Counted from the stretch's first letter, positions 24,663 through 34,275 are shown. The stretch is DNA of 64,000 nucleotides from Urbifossiella sp046350095 (GCA_046350095.1 JAXMBA010000005.1:62001-126000), one strand, 5' to 3'. The notes: generated by a model from the sequence alone, not told the origin. Translations and numbers: made by a program.

Positions 24663-26039
24663 GTGTCCGCCCTCCTCACCCGCCGCCGGCTGCTACACCT
24701 CGGCGCCGGCGGCTACCTCGGCCTGAACCTCGGCGGCCTCCTCGAAGCCCGCGCCGCCGCGCCGCCGACCGCCGCCCCGAAGCCGATCCGCGCCTGCGTC
24801 CTCGTCTTCCTCTACGGCGGCCCCAGCCACCTCGACACGTTCGACCTGAAGCCCACCGCCCCCGCCGAGGTCCGCGGCGAGTTCCGGTCGGTGGCCACGA
24901 GCGTGCCCGGCCTCCGCGTGTGCGAGCACCTGCCGCGGATGGCCCGGGTGATGGACAAGGTGGGGCTCGTCCGCAGCGTCACGCACGCGGCCCGGCTACA
25001 CGACTCGGCCTCGATCCACGCCCTGACCGGCCGGCCGCTCGACGGCCCCGACCGCGAACTGTTCGCCCCGCAGCCGCAGGTGTACCCGAGCTACGGCAGC
25101 GCCGTCGCCTACATGACCCGCGGCCGCGGCGTGGACGTGCCGTTCGCGTCGCTGCCGTTCCCGTTCCACAACGTGGTGCCGACGCCGTGCCAGGGCGGCG
25201 GGTTCCTCGGCAGCGCCTACGACCCGCTGTGGGTGGACGTGGACGCGGCCACCCGCGAGTACCGCGCCGGCGCGCTGAAGCCGGCCGCCGACGTGAGCCC
25301 CGCCCGCCTCGGCGAGCGCCGCCGCCTGCTGGACACGCTCGGCAAGCCGGCCGCGGTGTACGAGACGGCGTACCGGCTGCTCGAAGCGGAGGCCGTGCGC
25401 GGCGCCGCCGACGTGTTCCGCGAGCCGCCGCGGGTGCGCGAGCGGTACGGGTTCGGCGCCGCGCCGGCGGCGGTCGGCGAGGGCGGCGGCGGCGGCAACG
25501 GCGCCGAGCTCGGCGTCGCCCGGCAGATGCGCGGCCAGAACTTCCTGCTGGCCCGCCGGCTGGTCGAGGCCGGCGTGCCGTTCGTGACCGTGTACGACTT
25601 CAAGCAGCAGGGCCAGAACTGGGACGCGCACTTCAAGGGCGCCAACCAGCACCGCACGCACCTGCTGCCGCAGTTCGATCAAGGCCTGTCGGCGCTGATC
25701 GAAGACCTGGACGCGCGGGGCTTGCTGGACAGCACGCTGGTGGTGGCGATGGGCGAGTTCGGCCGTACGCCGCGGGTGAACCGCGACGGCGGCCGCGACC
25801 ACTGGCCGGACTGCTACACGGTGCTGTTCGCCGGCGGCGGCGTGACGGGCGGCGCGGTGTACGGCGCGAGCGACCGGCTGGGGGCGTACCCGGCCCGCGA
25901 CCCGGTGACGCCCGGCGACCTGGCGGCGACGATCTTCTGGCGGTTCGGCCTGGACCCGGCGGCGGAGGTGTTCGACCAGGCCGGCCGCCCCCACCGCCTT
26001 GCCGCCGGCGAGCCGCTGCGGCGGCTGTTCGGGGCGTAA
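24663..26039 (+). CDS. DUF1501 protein, Tat-exported
   Basis: A 458-residue protein, GTG start behind GGGGAG. The N-terminus MSALLTRRRLLHLGAGGYLG carries a twin-arginine signal. DUF1501 blocks: VLVFLYGGPSHLDTFDLKPTAPAEVRGEF, GLVRSVTHAARLHDSASIHALTGR, VVAMGEFGRTPRVNRDGGRDHWPDCY and YPARDPVTPGDLAATIFWRFGLDP. A Gly-rich insert lies at about 278-285. It converges with nothing, and is followed 24 bases on by a small exported protein. No DUF1553 partner is nearby. Confidence 0.9.
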   Translation: MSALLTRRRLLHLGAGGYLGLNLGGLLEARAAAPPTAAPKPIRACVLVFLYGGPSHLDTFDLKPTAPAEVRGEFRSVATSVPGLRVCEHLPRMARVMDKVGLVRSVTHAARLHDSASIHALTGRPLDGPDRELFAPQPQVYPSYGSAVAYMTRGRGVDVPFASLPFPFHNVVPTPCQGGGFLGSAYDPLWVDVDAATREYRAGALKPAADVSPARLGERRRLLDTLGKPAAVYETAYRLLEAEAVRGAADVFREPPRVRERYGFGAAPAAVGEGGGGGNGAELGVARQMRGQNFLLARRLVEAGVPFVTVYDFKQQGQNWDAHFKGANQHRTHLLPQFDQGLSALIEDLDARGLLDSTLVVAMGEFGRTPRVNRDGGRDHWPDCYTVLFAGGGVTGGAVYGASDRLGAYPARDPVTPGDLAATIFWRFGLDPAAEVFDQAGRPHRLAAGEPLRRLFGA

Positions 26040-26063
26040 CCGATCTCCCACCCGAGGTGCCCG

Positions 26064-26564
26064 ATGTTCCGCGCCGTCGTGCCGGGTCTGATCACAGCGG
26101 CCCTCGTCGTCTCAGCCCCGGCCGTCGCCGACGAGATCGCCGGCGTGCCGGTGCCGGAAGACTTCCGCTACCCCGGGGCGAAGGACGGCCTGGCCAACGC
26201 CGGGCTGCCGAAGAAGGGGGAGGCGAAGGCCTGGACCGCGGCACTGGTGACCGACGACGACGCCGAGAAAGTGGCCGTGTGGTACTGGGGCCGACTCGGG
26301 CTCGGTGACCCGGTCGAGAAGAACTCGACGACCGGGTTGTTCACCGGCACGAAGCACCACCAACAGAGCGGCCTCCGGCAGACGGTGACCGTGATCGACT
26401 GGAACTTCCCGCGGGCGAAGGGTGAGGGGCGGACGCGGGTCTACCAGGCGCTCATAACGGAGGCCGGCGGCAAGCGTGGCGACTTCGCCCTGAGCCTGAC
26501 CCTGCACCGCCGGCCCGACCCGCCGCGGACCGAAATCCTGCTGTCCTACGCCCCGACGAAGTAG
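26064..26564 (+). CDS. Exported hypothetical protein
   Basis: A 166-residue protein with signal peptide about 1-22 (ending VADE). It contains VPVPEDFRYPGAKDGLANAGLPKKG, VTDDDAEKVAVWYWGRLGLGDP and RVYQALITEAGGKRGDFALSLTLHRRPDPPRTEILLSY. The pattern of strands suggests a small alpha/beta domain. No family was recognised. It is probably cotranscribed with the DUF1501 gene upstream. Confidence 0.65.
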   Translation: MFRAVVPGLITAALVVSAPAVADEIAGVPVPEDFRYPGAKDGLANAGLPKKGEAKAWTAALVTDDDAEKVAVWYWGRLGLGDPVEKNSTTGLFTGTKHHQQSGLRQTVTVIDWNFPRAKGEGRTRVYQALITEAGGKRGDFALSLTLHRRPDPPRTEILLSYAPTK

Positions 26565-26573
26565 CCCGCCGAG

Positions 26574-27764
26574 TCACTCGCGCACCAGCGTCCCCATCGC
26601 CTGCCGCAGCCGGGCCTCGGCCCGGTGCCAGTCGGCCGCCGCCTCCAGCAGCGCCCCGCGGGCCTTCAGCAGCTCCAGCCGCGCCGCCATCAGCTCGGCC
26701 TGCACCGACACCCCGGCCGCGGCCTGCTTCTCCAGGTCGGCCACCCGCGCCGCCGCGTCCGTCACCGCCGCAGCCCGCGCGCCGACCGCGGCGCGGTGGC
26801 CGTGCAGCGTCGCCACCGCCGCCCGCACCTCCGCTTCCGCCTGCCGTTCGCGCCCCGCGAGCGCCGACGCCAGCCGGTCCCCGGAGCCGTCGTCCTTCCC
26901 GCACAGTGCCATCAGCAGCGCCGCGAGCGGGTGCCCGCTCGCGGCGGCGAGCAGCGGGTTGACGCTCGTCAGCGCCTGTTGCGACAGCCCGCTGTCACTG
27001 CCGTCGCGGCAGCCGATCAGCGATCGGAGGAAGTTCAAGTCCGGCCGGTAGTGAAGAGCCGTGCGGACGGCCTCGGCGGCGTCCACGTCGTCGCCGCGGA
27101 CGCGGAGCGGGTCGGCGGGGCCGAGCGGCGTGGGGTCGGCGGCGTCGAGCCCGAGCCGGCCGCGGAGGCTGGCGTTCAGCGCCCCGATGCCCCCGCCGAG
27201 CTGCCCGAGCTGCGCGTCGAGCTCGTGCAGCTGTGAGCGCAGCGCGTCGCCGCGGTCGCGCAGGCCGTGCTTCGCGGCGGCGTCGGCCTCCGCGAGCCGC
27301 GCCGCGACTTCGGCGCGGGCGGCGACGAGGAGGTCGAACTGGGCCTCGGCGCGGGCGAGCTTGTAGAAGTCGTCGAGGGCGTCGGCGGCGGCGCGGTTGC
27401 GGAGCTCGTCGGCGGCGTACCCGCGGACGAGCCGGGCGCACGCGGCCTTGTCAGCCTTCTTCGGGCACAGCCGCGGGTGACTCGGGCCGCTGTTGTCCGG
27501 GTGCTTGTCGAGGTCGTCGGCGAAGGGTGCGTTCTGCGCCGCGAGCACGCGGCACTCCGCGGCGGTGAGCCGCCGCACGGTCGCGGGCCGCGCCGGCGTC
27601 GTGGCTCCGGTCACCGCTGTCGTGTCCACTTCGACCGGCTGCCGCGGCCCAGTCGGCAGCTCGACGGCGGCGCGGGTGGGTGCGGAGCACGTGCGGGCGT
27701 GGTGGCACCCGGCCGCGAGCGCGAGCAGTGTCAACCAGGCATAGGAGGTCGCCCCCCGGCGCAT
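26574..27764 (-). CDS. TolC-like outer-membrane efflux protein (lipoprotein)
   Basis: A 396-residue protein with lipobox LLALAAGC (Cys20). It contains two long helical coiled-coil regions (about 120-190 and 300-396), as in TolC-type channels. The second includes LEKQAAAGVSVQAELMAARLELLKARGALLEAAADWHRAEARLRQAMG. The region LDAADPTPLGPADPLRV..AVRTALHYRPDL matches the TolC inter-repeat segment. It normally works with an inner-membrane pump and an adaptor, neither of which is nearby. The start at 27764 gives the lipoprotein signal; the frame is open further upstream. It converges with 26564, leaving 9 bases. Confidence 0.75.
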   Translation of the reverse strand: MRRGATSYAWLTLLALAAGCHHARTCSAPTRAAVELPTGPRQPVEVDTTAVTGATTPARPATVRRLTAAECRVLAAQNAPFADDLDKHPDNSGPSHPRLCPKKADKAACARLVRGYAADELRNRAAADALDDFYKLARAEAQFDLLVAARAEVAARLAEADAAAKHGLRDRGDALRSQLHELDAQLGQLGGGIGALNASLRGRLGLDAADPTPLGPADPLRVRGDDVDAAEAVRTALHYRPDLNFLRSLIGCRDGSDSGLSQQALTSVNPLLAAASGHPLAALLMALCGKDDGSGDRLASALAGRERQAEAEVRAAVATLHGHRAAVGARAAAVTDAAARVADLEKQAAAGVSVQAELMAARLELLKARGALLEAAADWHRAEARLRQAMGTLVRE

Positions 27765-27844
27765 CGCCGCCCCCGCGGTGGAATCGGCACCCGCGGTAAG
27801 ATCGGCAAACTCGGCCCGGCGTGGTGAGCCGAATTGCCACGCCG

Positions 27845-28474
27845 CTACGGCAGCAGGTCGGCGACGGCGACGGGCGAGTCGGGGGCTGCGAGGGGGACGA
27901 CGGTGTCGGCGCGGCCGAGGTAGCGGATGCTCGTGTAGCCGTGGCCGAAGCGCGCGGCGGCGTCCGGCTTCGGGTCGCGGAACACGATCAGGCGGTTGTG
28001 GACGAGATCGACGACCCAGTAGTCGGCGATGCCGCCGGCGGCGTAGAGGCTGGCCTTGTCGCCGGTGTCGTAGGCGAGCGAACTGTCGGACACTTCCACG
28101 ACCAGCAGCGCGGTCGTGGGGTGTGGGCCGGGTTGGCGCGGGCGCGGGCCGGCGACTACAGCCACGTCCGGTTCGGGGTCGGAGGTCTGCCCGAGGTTCA
28201 GGGGTAACTGCGACCGGCAGGAGTACCCGCCACCAAGCGCCGTTAGGAGGGCCATTTGGGTGTTCAGTACGCCCCATGCATGGGGCTCGTTGTGCGGCGC
28301 CATGGTCAGGATTTCTCCGTCGATGAGCATGACCCGCTTGCCGGCGAAGAAGCCGTCTTCGGCGAGGCGGTAGTATTCCTCCCGCGTCCAGCGGAGCGGC
28401 GCGACCGGCGGCAGGTGTGCGAACGGGTCGGCCGGCGGGGCCGGCGGCGGCGCGGGGAGCGTGAGTGCGGACAT
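27845..28474 (-). CDS. Uma2-family (DUF820) PD-(D/E)XK protein
   Basis: A 209-residue protein with a GGAGG site before the ATG. Family blocks: WTREEYYRLAEDGFFAGKRVMLIDGEILTMAP, EPDVAVVAGPR (Asp ligand), LLVVEVSDSSLAYDTGDKASLYAAGGIADYWVVDL (Glu and Lys of the nuclease-like core) and the final NRLIVFRDP. Uma2 proteins are restriction-endonuclease-like, abundant in planctomycetes and cyanobacteria, and of unproven function. A Pro-rich stretch at residues 7-18 precedes the domain. Confidence 0.85.
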   Translation of the reverse strand: MSALTLPAPPPAPPADPFAHLPPVAPLRWTREEYYRLAEDGFFAGKRVMLIDGEILTMAPHNEPHAWGVLNTQMALLTALGGGYSCRSQLPLNLGQTSDPEPDVAVVAGPRPRQPGPHPTTALLVVEVSDSSLAYDTGDKASLYAAGGIADYWVVDLVHNRLIVFRDPKPDAAARFGHGYTSIRYLGRADTVVPLAAPDSPVAVADLLP

Positions 28475-28515
28475 GCGGGTATCCTCCACGGACGACGCCA
28501 TTCTACCGGCGAGCC

Positions 28516-30327
28516 CTACTTCACCGCCAGCGGCACGACGCCGTCCCAGCCGGGCGGCGGGGCGTGGTTGTGCTGCAAAATGAAGCCCGTCAGCAAGTCC
28601 TTGCCGCGGTCGCGCGGCGGCAGCCGGTGCAGCCGGTCGTAGGCCACGGCCCAGTCGCCGGCCACGAACGCCTCCAGCGCCGCGGCGTAGTCCGCGAGAT
28701 GTGCGTCGGTCAGTACCGCGTCGGCGGCGGGCGGCACCAGCTCGCTCACGTCCAGCGGCGTCTCCAGCCCGGCCGGCTTCACCCGCGCCAGTCGGCGCAC
28801 GCGGGCCACGTCGGCCGGCAGGTGCGCCCGAACCGCCGCCGCCGTCGCCTCGTCCAACAGGATCGGCACCCGCAGCGGCTTCGTCATGCCTTCCAGGCGT
28901 GACGCCAAATTCACCACCGGGCCGAACACGCCCACCTTCGCCTGCTCCGCGGTGCCGATCCCGCCGGCGACCGCACGGCCCGTGGCGATGCCGATGCCGG
29001 CGCGGAAGCCGAACAGCGGGTGCGACCGGTCGGCGCTCACCGCCTCGAACCCGGCGCGGATCGCCAGCGCCGCCCGGCACGCGTTCTCCACCTTCGCCGG
29101 GTCGTCCAGCGGCCAGCCCCAGAAGCCCATCGCCGCGTCGCCGAGGAAGTCGGCGATCGCCCCGCGGTTCTCCACGATGGCCCGCGTCATCACGCCGAGC
29201 GCGGCGCTCACCCGCGTCAGCACGCCGAGCAGCTGGCCGGCCGCCTCCTCGACGGTGCGCGAGAAGCCGCGCAGGTCGCAGAACAGCACGGTCACGTCGG
29301 CCTCGCGCGGCTCCAGGGCGCGGGCGGCGTCGCGGCCGGCGACGACGTGCAGCACGCCCGGCGAGAAGAAGCGGCGGAACACGCCCTGCCGCTCGCGCAG
29401 CACCTGCACCTGCCGCAACGAACTCAGGATGTCCGCCACCAGCTCGGCGAACTTCACGTCGTCGCGCAGGTCGGCCGCGGGGAACGTCGGCGTCGGGGCG
29501 TCGTCGGTGGTGAACCGGCCGGCGGCGACGAGCCCCCAGCCGCGGCACGCCTCGCCCCCGACCGGCGTGCAGAACGACCAGTCGAACCCGCCCTGGACCG
29601 TGAAGTCGGCCGCCGGCTCGTGCGCCCGACTGGGGTCGCGCCAGACGTGCAGCACGGTCGCCTCGCGGGCCGCCACCGCCTCCACCACCAGCTTGCGGCT
29701 CGGGGCGAACGGGCCGTCGGCGGCGCGGCGGCGGTCGGAATGCAGCACCCGCACCGGCGCCTCGGGCACGCTCCCGGCCGGGCCGAACAGCTCGACCGCG
29801 CCGACCTCCGCGGCCACCAGCGCCACCGCGTCGGCGCGCGGCAGGCCGGCCAGCAGCATCTCGCACACGCCGGCGAACAGCTCGGGGTCGGACGCGGCGC
29901 CGGCGATCACGTCGGGGAGCTTGCTGAGCACGTCGAGCCGGTGCGGGGCGTCGCGGAACGGCAGGTGCGCCAGGTCGCCGTGCGCCACCGTCAGCGACTC
30001 GTGCCGCGCCCCGGGCTCGGACGAACTCGGCGCGTCCGGCACGACCGTGAACGTGGTGCGGCCGACGACGAACGCCGCGCCGAGGGCGAGCTCGAACGGC
30101 CCGGGCGCGGGGTCGCCGTCGCGGAAGACGGGGTTGGGGGCGGCGGCGCTCGGGCGGACGTGGAGGCGGCCGGTGGTCCATTCCAGCTCGGCGTGCCGGC
30201 GCGACAGGAACGGCTCCCACGCGGCGCCCCACGCGTCGGGGGTGCGGCCGAGCACGACCGGGCCGGCCGGCAGCCGGCGGCGCCAGTGGTTCTCCGGCTG
30301 CGGTCCCTGGGCAATCAGGTCGGGCAT
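28516..30327 (-). CDS. FHA-GAF adenylate/guanylate cyclase
   Basis: A 603-residue soluble protein. An FHA domain lies at about 20-110 (VVLGRTPDAW..PFLSRRHAELEW), a phosphothreonine reader. A GAF-like sensor region lies at about 140-310. The class III cyclase domain is at about 350-540: VTVLFCDLRGFSRTVEEAA (first metal Asp), NRGAIADFLGDAAMGFWGWP (second metal Asp) and FRAGIGIATGRAVAGGIGTAEQAKVGVFGPVVNLASRLEG. A C-terminal tail contains LTDAHLADYAAALEAF. It probably makes cAMP in response to a phosphoprotein and a small ligand. A Ser/Thr kinase is encoded at 36096, but no direct link is shown. Confidence 0.88.
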   Translation of the reverse strand: MPDLIAQGPQPENHWRRRLPAGPVVLGRTPDAWGAAWEPFLSRRHAELEWTTGRLHVRPSAAAPNPVFRDGDPAPGPFELALGAAFVVGRTTFTVVPDAPSSSEPGARHESLTVAHGDLAHLPFRDAPHRLDVLSKLPDVIAGAASDPELFAGVCEMLLAGLPRADAVALVAAEVGAVELFGPAGSVPEAPVRVLHSDRRRAADGPFAPSRKLVVEAVAAREATVLHVWRDPSRAHEPAADFTVQGGFDWSFCTPVGGEACRGWGLVAAGRFTTDDAPTPTFPAADLRDDVKFAELVADILSSLRQVQVLRERQGVFRRFFSPGVLHVVAGRDAARALEPREADVTVLFCDLRGFSRTVEEAAGQLLGVLTRVSAALGVMTRAIVENRGAIADFLGDAAMGFWGWPLDDPAKVENACRAALAIRAGFEAVSADRSHPLFGFRAGIGIATGRAVAGGIGTAEQAKVGVFGPVVNLASRLEGMTKPLRVPILLDEATAAAVRAHLPADVARVRRLARVKPAGLETPLDVSELVPPAADAVLTDAHLADYAAALEAFVAGDWAVAYDRLHRLPPRDRGKDLLTGFILQHNHAPPPGWDGVVPLAVK

Positions 30328-30542
30328 ACGCGGGTCGGCGGGGGCGGGCGACGGACACCAGTAGTGTAACCGCCGCCCGCCCCGGCGCGACGGGCCGGCC
30401 GGCCGGAAAGTCGTCCGCGCCGCGAGACTTCCGGGACGAGGCGGTCGGGTTCGCGGGCGGGAAATGACAGGGGCCGGCCCGAGGGGGCCGGCCCGAGTGC
30501 GGCGGGGCGTCGGCCCGCCCACGATACCTTCGGCTGCCCGAC

Positions 30543-31574
30543 TCAGTTCGCGTCGGCCGGCATCGGCTGGCCGTCCTGGGCGCTGCCGAGCTGGTAGAAC
30601 GCCAGCTGGGAGATACTGTCGCGGATGAACCGCACGGTGCCGTCGCCCATCGCCGCGTTCACCCCGCCGGTGTGGGCGCTGCGAGCCGTCGCCACGGTGT
30701 TGCTCCCGTTGGCGCACCCCAGGTTCAGCGCCGCCGCGGCCGAGCCCGGGCACGTGGTGATGATGTCCGACAGGTCGTTCTTGGCGTTCGGCGTCAGCGC
30801 CGCCCCCTTGCCGTAGGAGCCGATGCTGCTGGCGCCGATGTGGCCCATCGCCCAGACGCCGCGGCTGTCGGCGGCGTTCAACCCCGACAGCACCTCCGAC
30901 ATCATGATCGTGTTCGAGCTGCCGTCCTGGATGCCCTGGATGGTCATGCACTTGTGCGGCGCCCGGGTGGTGAACCAGAACGGCCCGCGGCCGTTGAGCG
31001 ACGTGGTCACGCCGTTGACCGTGAGGGCGAACGAGGTCGAGCCGCCGTCGTTGGCCTCCTGCCCGGTCGGCCCCAGGTTCGCCGCGTAGTTGCCGCGCAC
31101 CCAGCTACCGCCGGCGCCCCCGTACGGCGTCGTGTTCCGCGGGTCCGACGGGCACTGCGCGTAGTTGAAGGTCGCCGTCCGGACCAGCCGCCAGTTGTGG
31201 TCGGTGTTCACGTTGTTGAGCCACGACGTGATGCTCGTCACCTGCTGGTTGTACAGCGGCGCCTGCTCGATGTACGGCAGGATGAGGGTGATCCAGTTCG
31301 GCCCGTACCCGGTGGTGTTGTCCGGGGCGGTGCTGAAGGTGGCGCCCGGCACGACCATGGCCGGCGGCAGGCCGCCGGCGGTGTCCTGGTAACTGTGGGC
31401 GGCGAGCGCCCACTGCTTGAGGTTGTTCTGGCACTTGGCGCGGGCGGCGGCCTCACGCACCTTCTGCACGGCCGGGAGGAGCAGGCCGATGAGGATGGCG
31501 ATGATGGCGATCACCACCAGCAGCTCGATGAGCGTGAACCCGCGGCGGGTCCCGGGGCGAGCGAACGACGTCAT
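30543..31574 (-). CDS. DUF1559 pseudopilin-like protein
   Basis: A 343-residue protein. The leader MTSFARPGTRRGFTLIELLVVIAIIAILIG has predicted cleavage before F13. LLPAVQKVREAAARAKCQNNLKQ follows. The C-terminal signature is HTGGVNAAMGDGTVRFIRDS. GGAG lies nine bases before this ATG; an in-frame ATG at 31586 is possible but less well placed. It is exported, with unknown assembly, as for the copies at 1487 and 54192. Confidence 0.92.
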   Translation of the reverse strand: MTSFARPGTRRGFTLIELLVVIAIIAILIGLLLPAVQKVREAAARAKCQNNLKQWALAAHSYQDTAGGLPPAMVVPGATFSTAPDNTTGYGPNWITLILPYIEQAPLYNQQVTSITSWLNNVNTDHNWRLVRTATFNYAQCPSDPRNTTPYGGAGGSWVRGNYAANLGPTGQEANDGGSTSFALTVNGVTTSLNGRGPFWFTTRAPHKCMTIQGIQDGSSNTIMMSEVLSGLNAADSRGVWAMGHIGASSIGSYGKGAALTPNAKNDLSDIITTCPGSAAAALNLGCANGSNTVATARSAHTGGVNAAMGDGTVRFIRDSISQLAFYQLGSAQDGQPMPADAN

Positions 31575-31961
31575 GCACAACTCCATGCGGGAACGGGGGA
31601 GCCGATCGGGGTGGGGAAAACGAGGGCACAGACCGATCGCTCGGCCTTGTGGGTGCCGGACTCGGAGAGATGGGAGAGAGGACCGAAACGGACCGGAGTC
31701 CGTCGTCACGATTCCGTGGGGGCGCCGGAGTGGGAGATGAGAGAGCTCGCGCCGCGGAATCTCAGCAGGAATTAACTTGCGGCGCGGGGCAGCGGTTTTC
31801 AAGAAGAATTGGCGAATTTCGGCGCGATTCCCGGAACGCGAGCGGAGCCGTGGGGTTACCACGGCTCCGGGTGTCGTGCGGGGGGCACGTGTAAAACGCG
31901 CCGGGATGAGGCGCCCGGACGGGGCGGGCAAGGCACGTCGAACACGTGCCCCACGGTCCGG
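31575..31961. other. 387-base intergenic region
   Basis: It lies upstream of the pseudopilin at 30543-31574 and downstream of the PEP-CTERM-like gene, both on the minus strand. It should hold the pseudopilin promoter and contains the hairpin at 31844-31868. No gene was recognised. Confidence 0.5.
31844..31868 (-). terminator. Hairpin after the PEP-CTERM-like gene
   Basis: A 10-base perfect stem (GGAGCCGTGG / CCACGGCTCC) with a 5-base loop, 94 bases beyond the stop at 31962. It is without a clear T-run, so the terminator role is tentative. Confidence 0.45.
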
Positions 31962-32753
31962 CTACGCCGGCACCGGCTTCCGCCGCAGGCGCGACCGGCC
32001 GAGCAGGGCCACGACGCCGATGCCGCCGAGCAGCGCGCCGGCGGGGGCCGGCACGGCGCCGACCTGCCGCATCGTGATCTGGTCCTGCACCTCCATCGTC
32101 TGCTTGCCGCCCACCGACGACGCCGGGGCCACCAGCGCCACCAGTTCGTAGCCGGCGTACTTCTTCGAGAAGTACGAGGCGTCGCCGGTCGCGGTCAGGC
32201 TGTTGAGCATCTTCTGGGCGTTGACCGCGGCCGTGTACGTGGCGTCCGGCAGGTAGAAGTTGCCGGTGGTCAGGTTGTTCGACTTGCCGTCGTAGATCAG
32301 CTCCCACAGGGCGATCTGGAACGAGATCGAGGCGTCGGTCACCCCGCTGGTCTTGAACGAGCTGCTGTTCCAGGCGGTGTCGTAGTACTTGCCGTACAAC
32401 TCGGCGATGAGGTTGGCGTTGGCCGCGGCCGGCGACGGCGCCTTGTTCAGGCTGAACACGCCGAACTCGACCGTGGTGCCGGGGGCCGGCAGCGTCTGCA
32501 CGGGCGGGCCGGCGTTGAGCTCCAGGCAGAACGTGGCCGTCGGCGGCGGGAAGCTGCTGTTCGGCGGCAGCTGGTTCTGCGTCCAGTAGAACGGCCCCGC
32601 CTCGGCCGCGAGGCGGTTGTTGCTGATGCCGGGGTTCCCGGACGTGCCGTTGTACGTGAGGAAGACGAATTCGGCCGAGGCACGCGGGGCGCCGGCGGCG
32701 AAGGCGGCCAACACGAGTGCGGCCGCGAACGGACGGGTAAGACGGGCGCTCAT
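31962..32753 (-). CDS. Exported protein with PEP-CTERM-like sorting tail
   Basis: A 263-residue protein with signal peptide about 1-27 (ending ASAE). The body is Asn/Thr-rich and secreted in character (FVFLTYNGTSGNPGISNNRL). It contains FCLELNAGPPVQTLPAPG and ALWELIYDGKSNNLTTGNFYL. The C-terminus VPAPAGALLGGIGVVALLGRSRLRRKPVPA has the Pro motif, hydrophobic helix and basic cluster of a PEP-CTERM signal. Sorting by an exosortase would follow, but none is in this window. The function is unknown, possibly surface or matrix. Confidence 0.75.
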   Translation of the reverse strand: MSARLTRPFAAALVLAAFAAGAPRASAEFVFLTYNGTSGNPGISNNRLAAEAGPFYWTQNQLPPNSSFPPPTATFCLELNAGPPVQTLPAPGTTVEFGVFSLNKAPSPAAANANLIAELYGKYYDTAWNSSSFKTSGVTDASISFQIALWELIYDGKSNNLTTGNFYLPDATYTAAVNAQKMLNSLTATGDASYFSKKYAGYELVALVAPASSVGGKQTMEVQDQITMRQVGAVPAPAGALLGGIGVVALLGRSRLRRKPVPA

Positions 32754-32986
32754 GTGGGCGTCTCGGGGCTGAGTGACGGCCGCGCAGGCGGGGGGGCGAC
32801 GGCGCGACCGGGGCAGTGCTCCCAACACCTCGATTTGTACCAACCGCTACCGCCCCTGTAAATGCGACAAACCCGAAACCTTAGCATAAAATGCCGCCGC
32901 GGGGTCGGTTTTCCCGGCGCCGCGGTTGGACAACTGGCGCTTTGTAAAGTTCGGGAAGCGCCACGACCCGCGGCGGAGGCCGGACG

Positions 32987-33526
32987 ATGTTCGCAACCCT
33001 GACTCTCGCGCTCGCCCTGGCCGACCCGGACGCCCTCCCGGAGGTCGCGCCGCCGCCCCGGCTCGTGGCCCCGCTCGTGGAGCTCGCGCCGCTCCCGAAC
33101 GGCTACCGCATCACCCTGAGCCGCCGCGGCGTCGAGCAGTTCCGCGACGTGCTGGAGAGCACCGACGAGAAGCAGGCCGCGGCGCTGCTCCGCGACCGGG
33201 CGAAGAAGATGCGTGCCGGCGAGACGCCGGACGACGCGGCGGCCGGCAAGCTGGAACTGATGGCGTTCGTGGCCGGGTCGCAGATTCCCGCCCTGCGGAC
33301 GGAGCTGCGCGACAAGGCCGGGCCGGGCGGTGCCGTCATCACGGTGAGCGGCCTGCAGAAGGCGGACCTGCCGATCCCGGAGAACCGCCCGCGGCTGCGG
33401 CGCGTGGCCGGCGTGGTGCAGGGCGTGGTCCCGCTGCTGCCGCCCGACGCCCGCGACACGCTCCTGGGCCTGTCGGCGATGTCGCGCACGACGCCGCTGA
33501 CTTGGCGGGTCGAGCCGCGGGAGTAG
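32987..33526 (+). CDS. Exported hypothetical protein
   Basis: A 179-residue protein with a short N-terminal hydrophobic segment (MFATLTLALALADP), probably a signal. No cysteines are seen. It contains NGYRITLSRRGVEQFRDVLESTDEKQAAALLRDRAKKM and GSQIPALRTELRDKAG. No family was recognised. It is 33 bases upstream of the gene at 33560, likely in the same transcript. Confidence 0.65.
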   Translation: MFATLTLALALADPDALPEVAPPPRLVAPLVELAPLPNGYRITLSRRGVEQFRDVLESTDEKQAAALLRDRAKKMRAGETPDDAAAGKLELMAFVAGSQIPALRTELRDKAGPGGAVITVSGLQKADLPIPENRPRLRRVAGVVQGVVPLLPPDARDTLLGLSAMSRTTPLTWRVEPRE

Positions 33527-33559
33527 ACTCCCAGAGGCACCCAACTCCCGAAGACTGTC

Positions 33560-33901
33560 ATGCAGCCGTCCGACGTGACCCGGCAGATGCTGCGGGACTA
33601 CCTGCACGACGCCCTGCCCGAGGCCGAGCTGGCGGCCGTGGAGCGGGCCGTGCGCGCGTCCGCCGAGCTGCGCCGCGTCCTCGACGCGGTGCGCGAGGAG
33701 GAGGACCGCGGCGAGCACACCGTCGGCGCGATCTGGCGGCGCGAGCGCGTCAGCTGCCCCGGCCGCGACCAGCTCGGCGGCTACCTCCTCGGCGCCGGCG
33801 ACCCGGAGCTGCTGGACTACGTGACGTTTCACCTCACCGTGGTCGGCTGCCCCTACTGCCAGGCCAACCTCGATGACCTGAAGAAGCTCGGCGGCGGCTG
33901 A
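33560..33901 (+). CDS. Conserved hypothetical protein, anti-sigma-like zinc-binding pattern
   Basis: A 113-residue soluble protein. The helical N-terminus MLRDYLHDALPEAELAAVERAVRAS resembles the start of planctomycete putative anti-sigma or zinc-finger proteins. The second half has SCPGRDQLGGYLLG...YVTFHLTVVGCPYCQANLDDL; HLxxxxCxxC is the anti-sigma zinc-binding motif. It lacks a membrane segment. I infer a regulatory or metal-binding role. Confidence 0.65.
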   Translation: MQPSDVTRQMLRDYLHDALPEAELAAVERAVRASAELRRVLDAVREEEDRGEHTVGAIWRRERVSCPGRDQLGGYLLGAGDPELLDYVTFHLTVVGCPYCQANLDDLKKLGGG

Positions 33902-34020
33902 CGCCGCCCGCGGCGCCGCTCGGTCGTCCGCACCCGCCGCCGGGGTTCGGCTTGCACCCGGCGGCGGCGGTGGTATACGGCCCCCGACTCCACACAGCGG
34001 AACGGACGTCGGGGAACCAC

Positions 34021-34275
34021 ATGCGGGGCAAGCTGCCGGCGGTGCTCGGGCTCGCGGTCGCGCTCGTCGCGGCGTCGGCCGGCTGCCACCACGACAAGCA
34101 CGGGCTCATGTTCAAGCCGAAGGAGGAGGTCGTCCTCCCGGCCGACGAGGCCCGGTTCAACAACCCGCCGACGGCGCAGTACAAGAAGCGGCCGGTAAAG
34201 AGCGCCGACGACAAGGCGCTGCTCGGCCGCCAGATGGGCGGGCCGGGCGGAGGCATGGGCGGGCCCGGCTTCTAG
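34021..34275 (+). CDS. Small lipoprotein
   Basis: An 84-residue protein with lipobox ASAGC (Cys22), followed directly by His-rich HHDKHG. It contains FKPKEEVVLPADEARFNNPPTAQYKKRP and ends in a Gly/Met tail (GGPGGGMGGPGF). The His pair and Met tail might bind metal. Start 34021 was chosen because it gives a clean lipoprotein signal; the frame opens at 33952. Confidence 0.7.
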   Translation: MRGKLPAVLGLAVALVAASAGCHHDKHGLMFKPKEEVVLPADEARFNNPPTAQYKKRPVKSADDKALLGRQMGGPGGGMGGPGF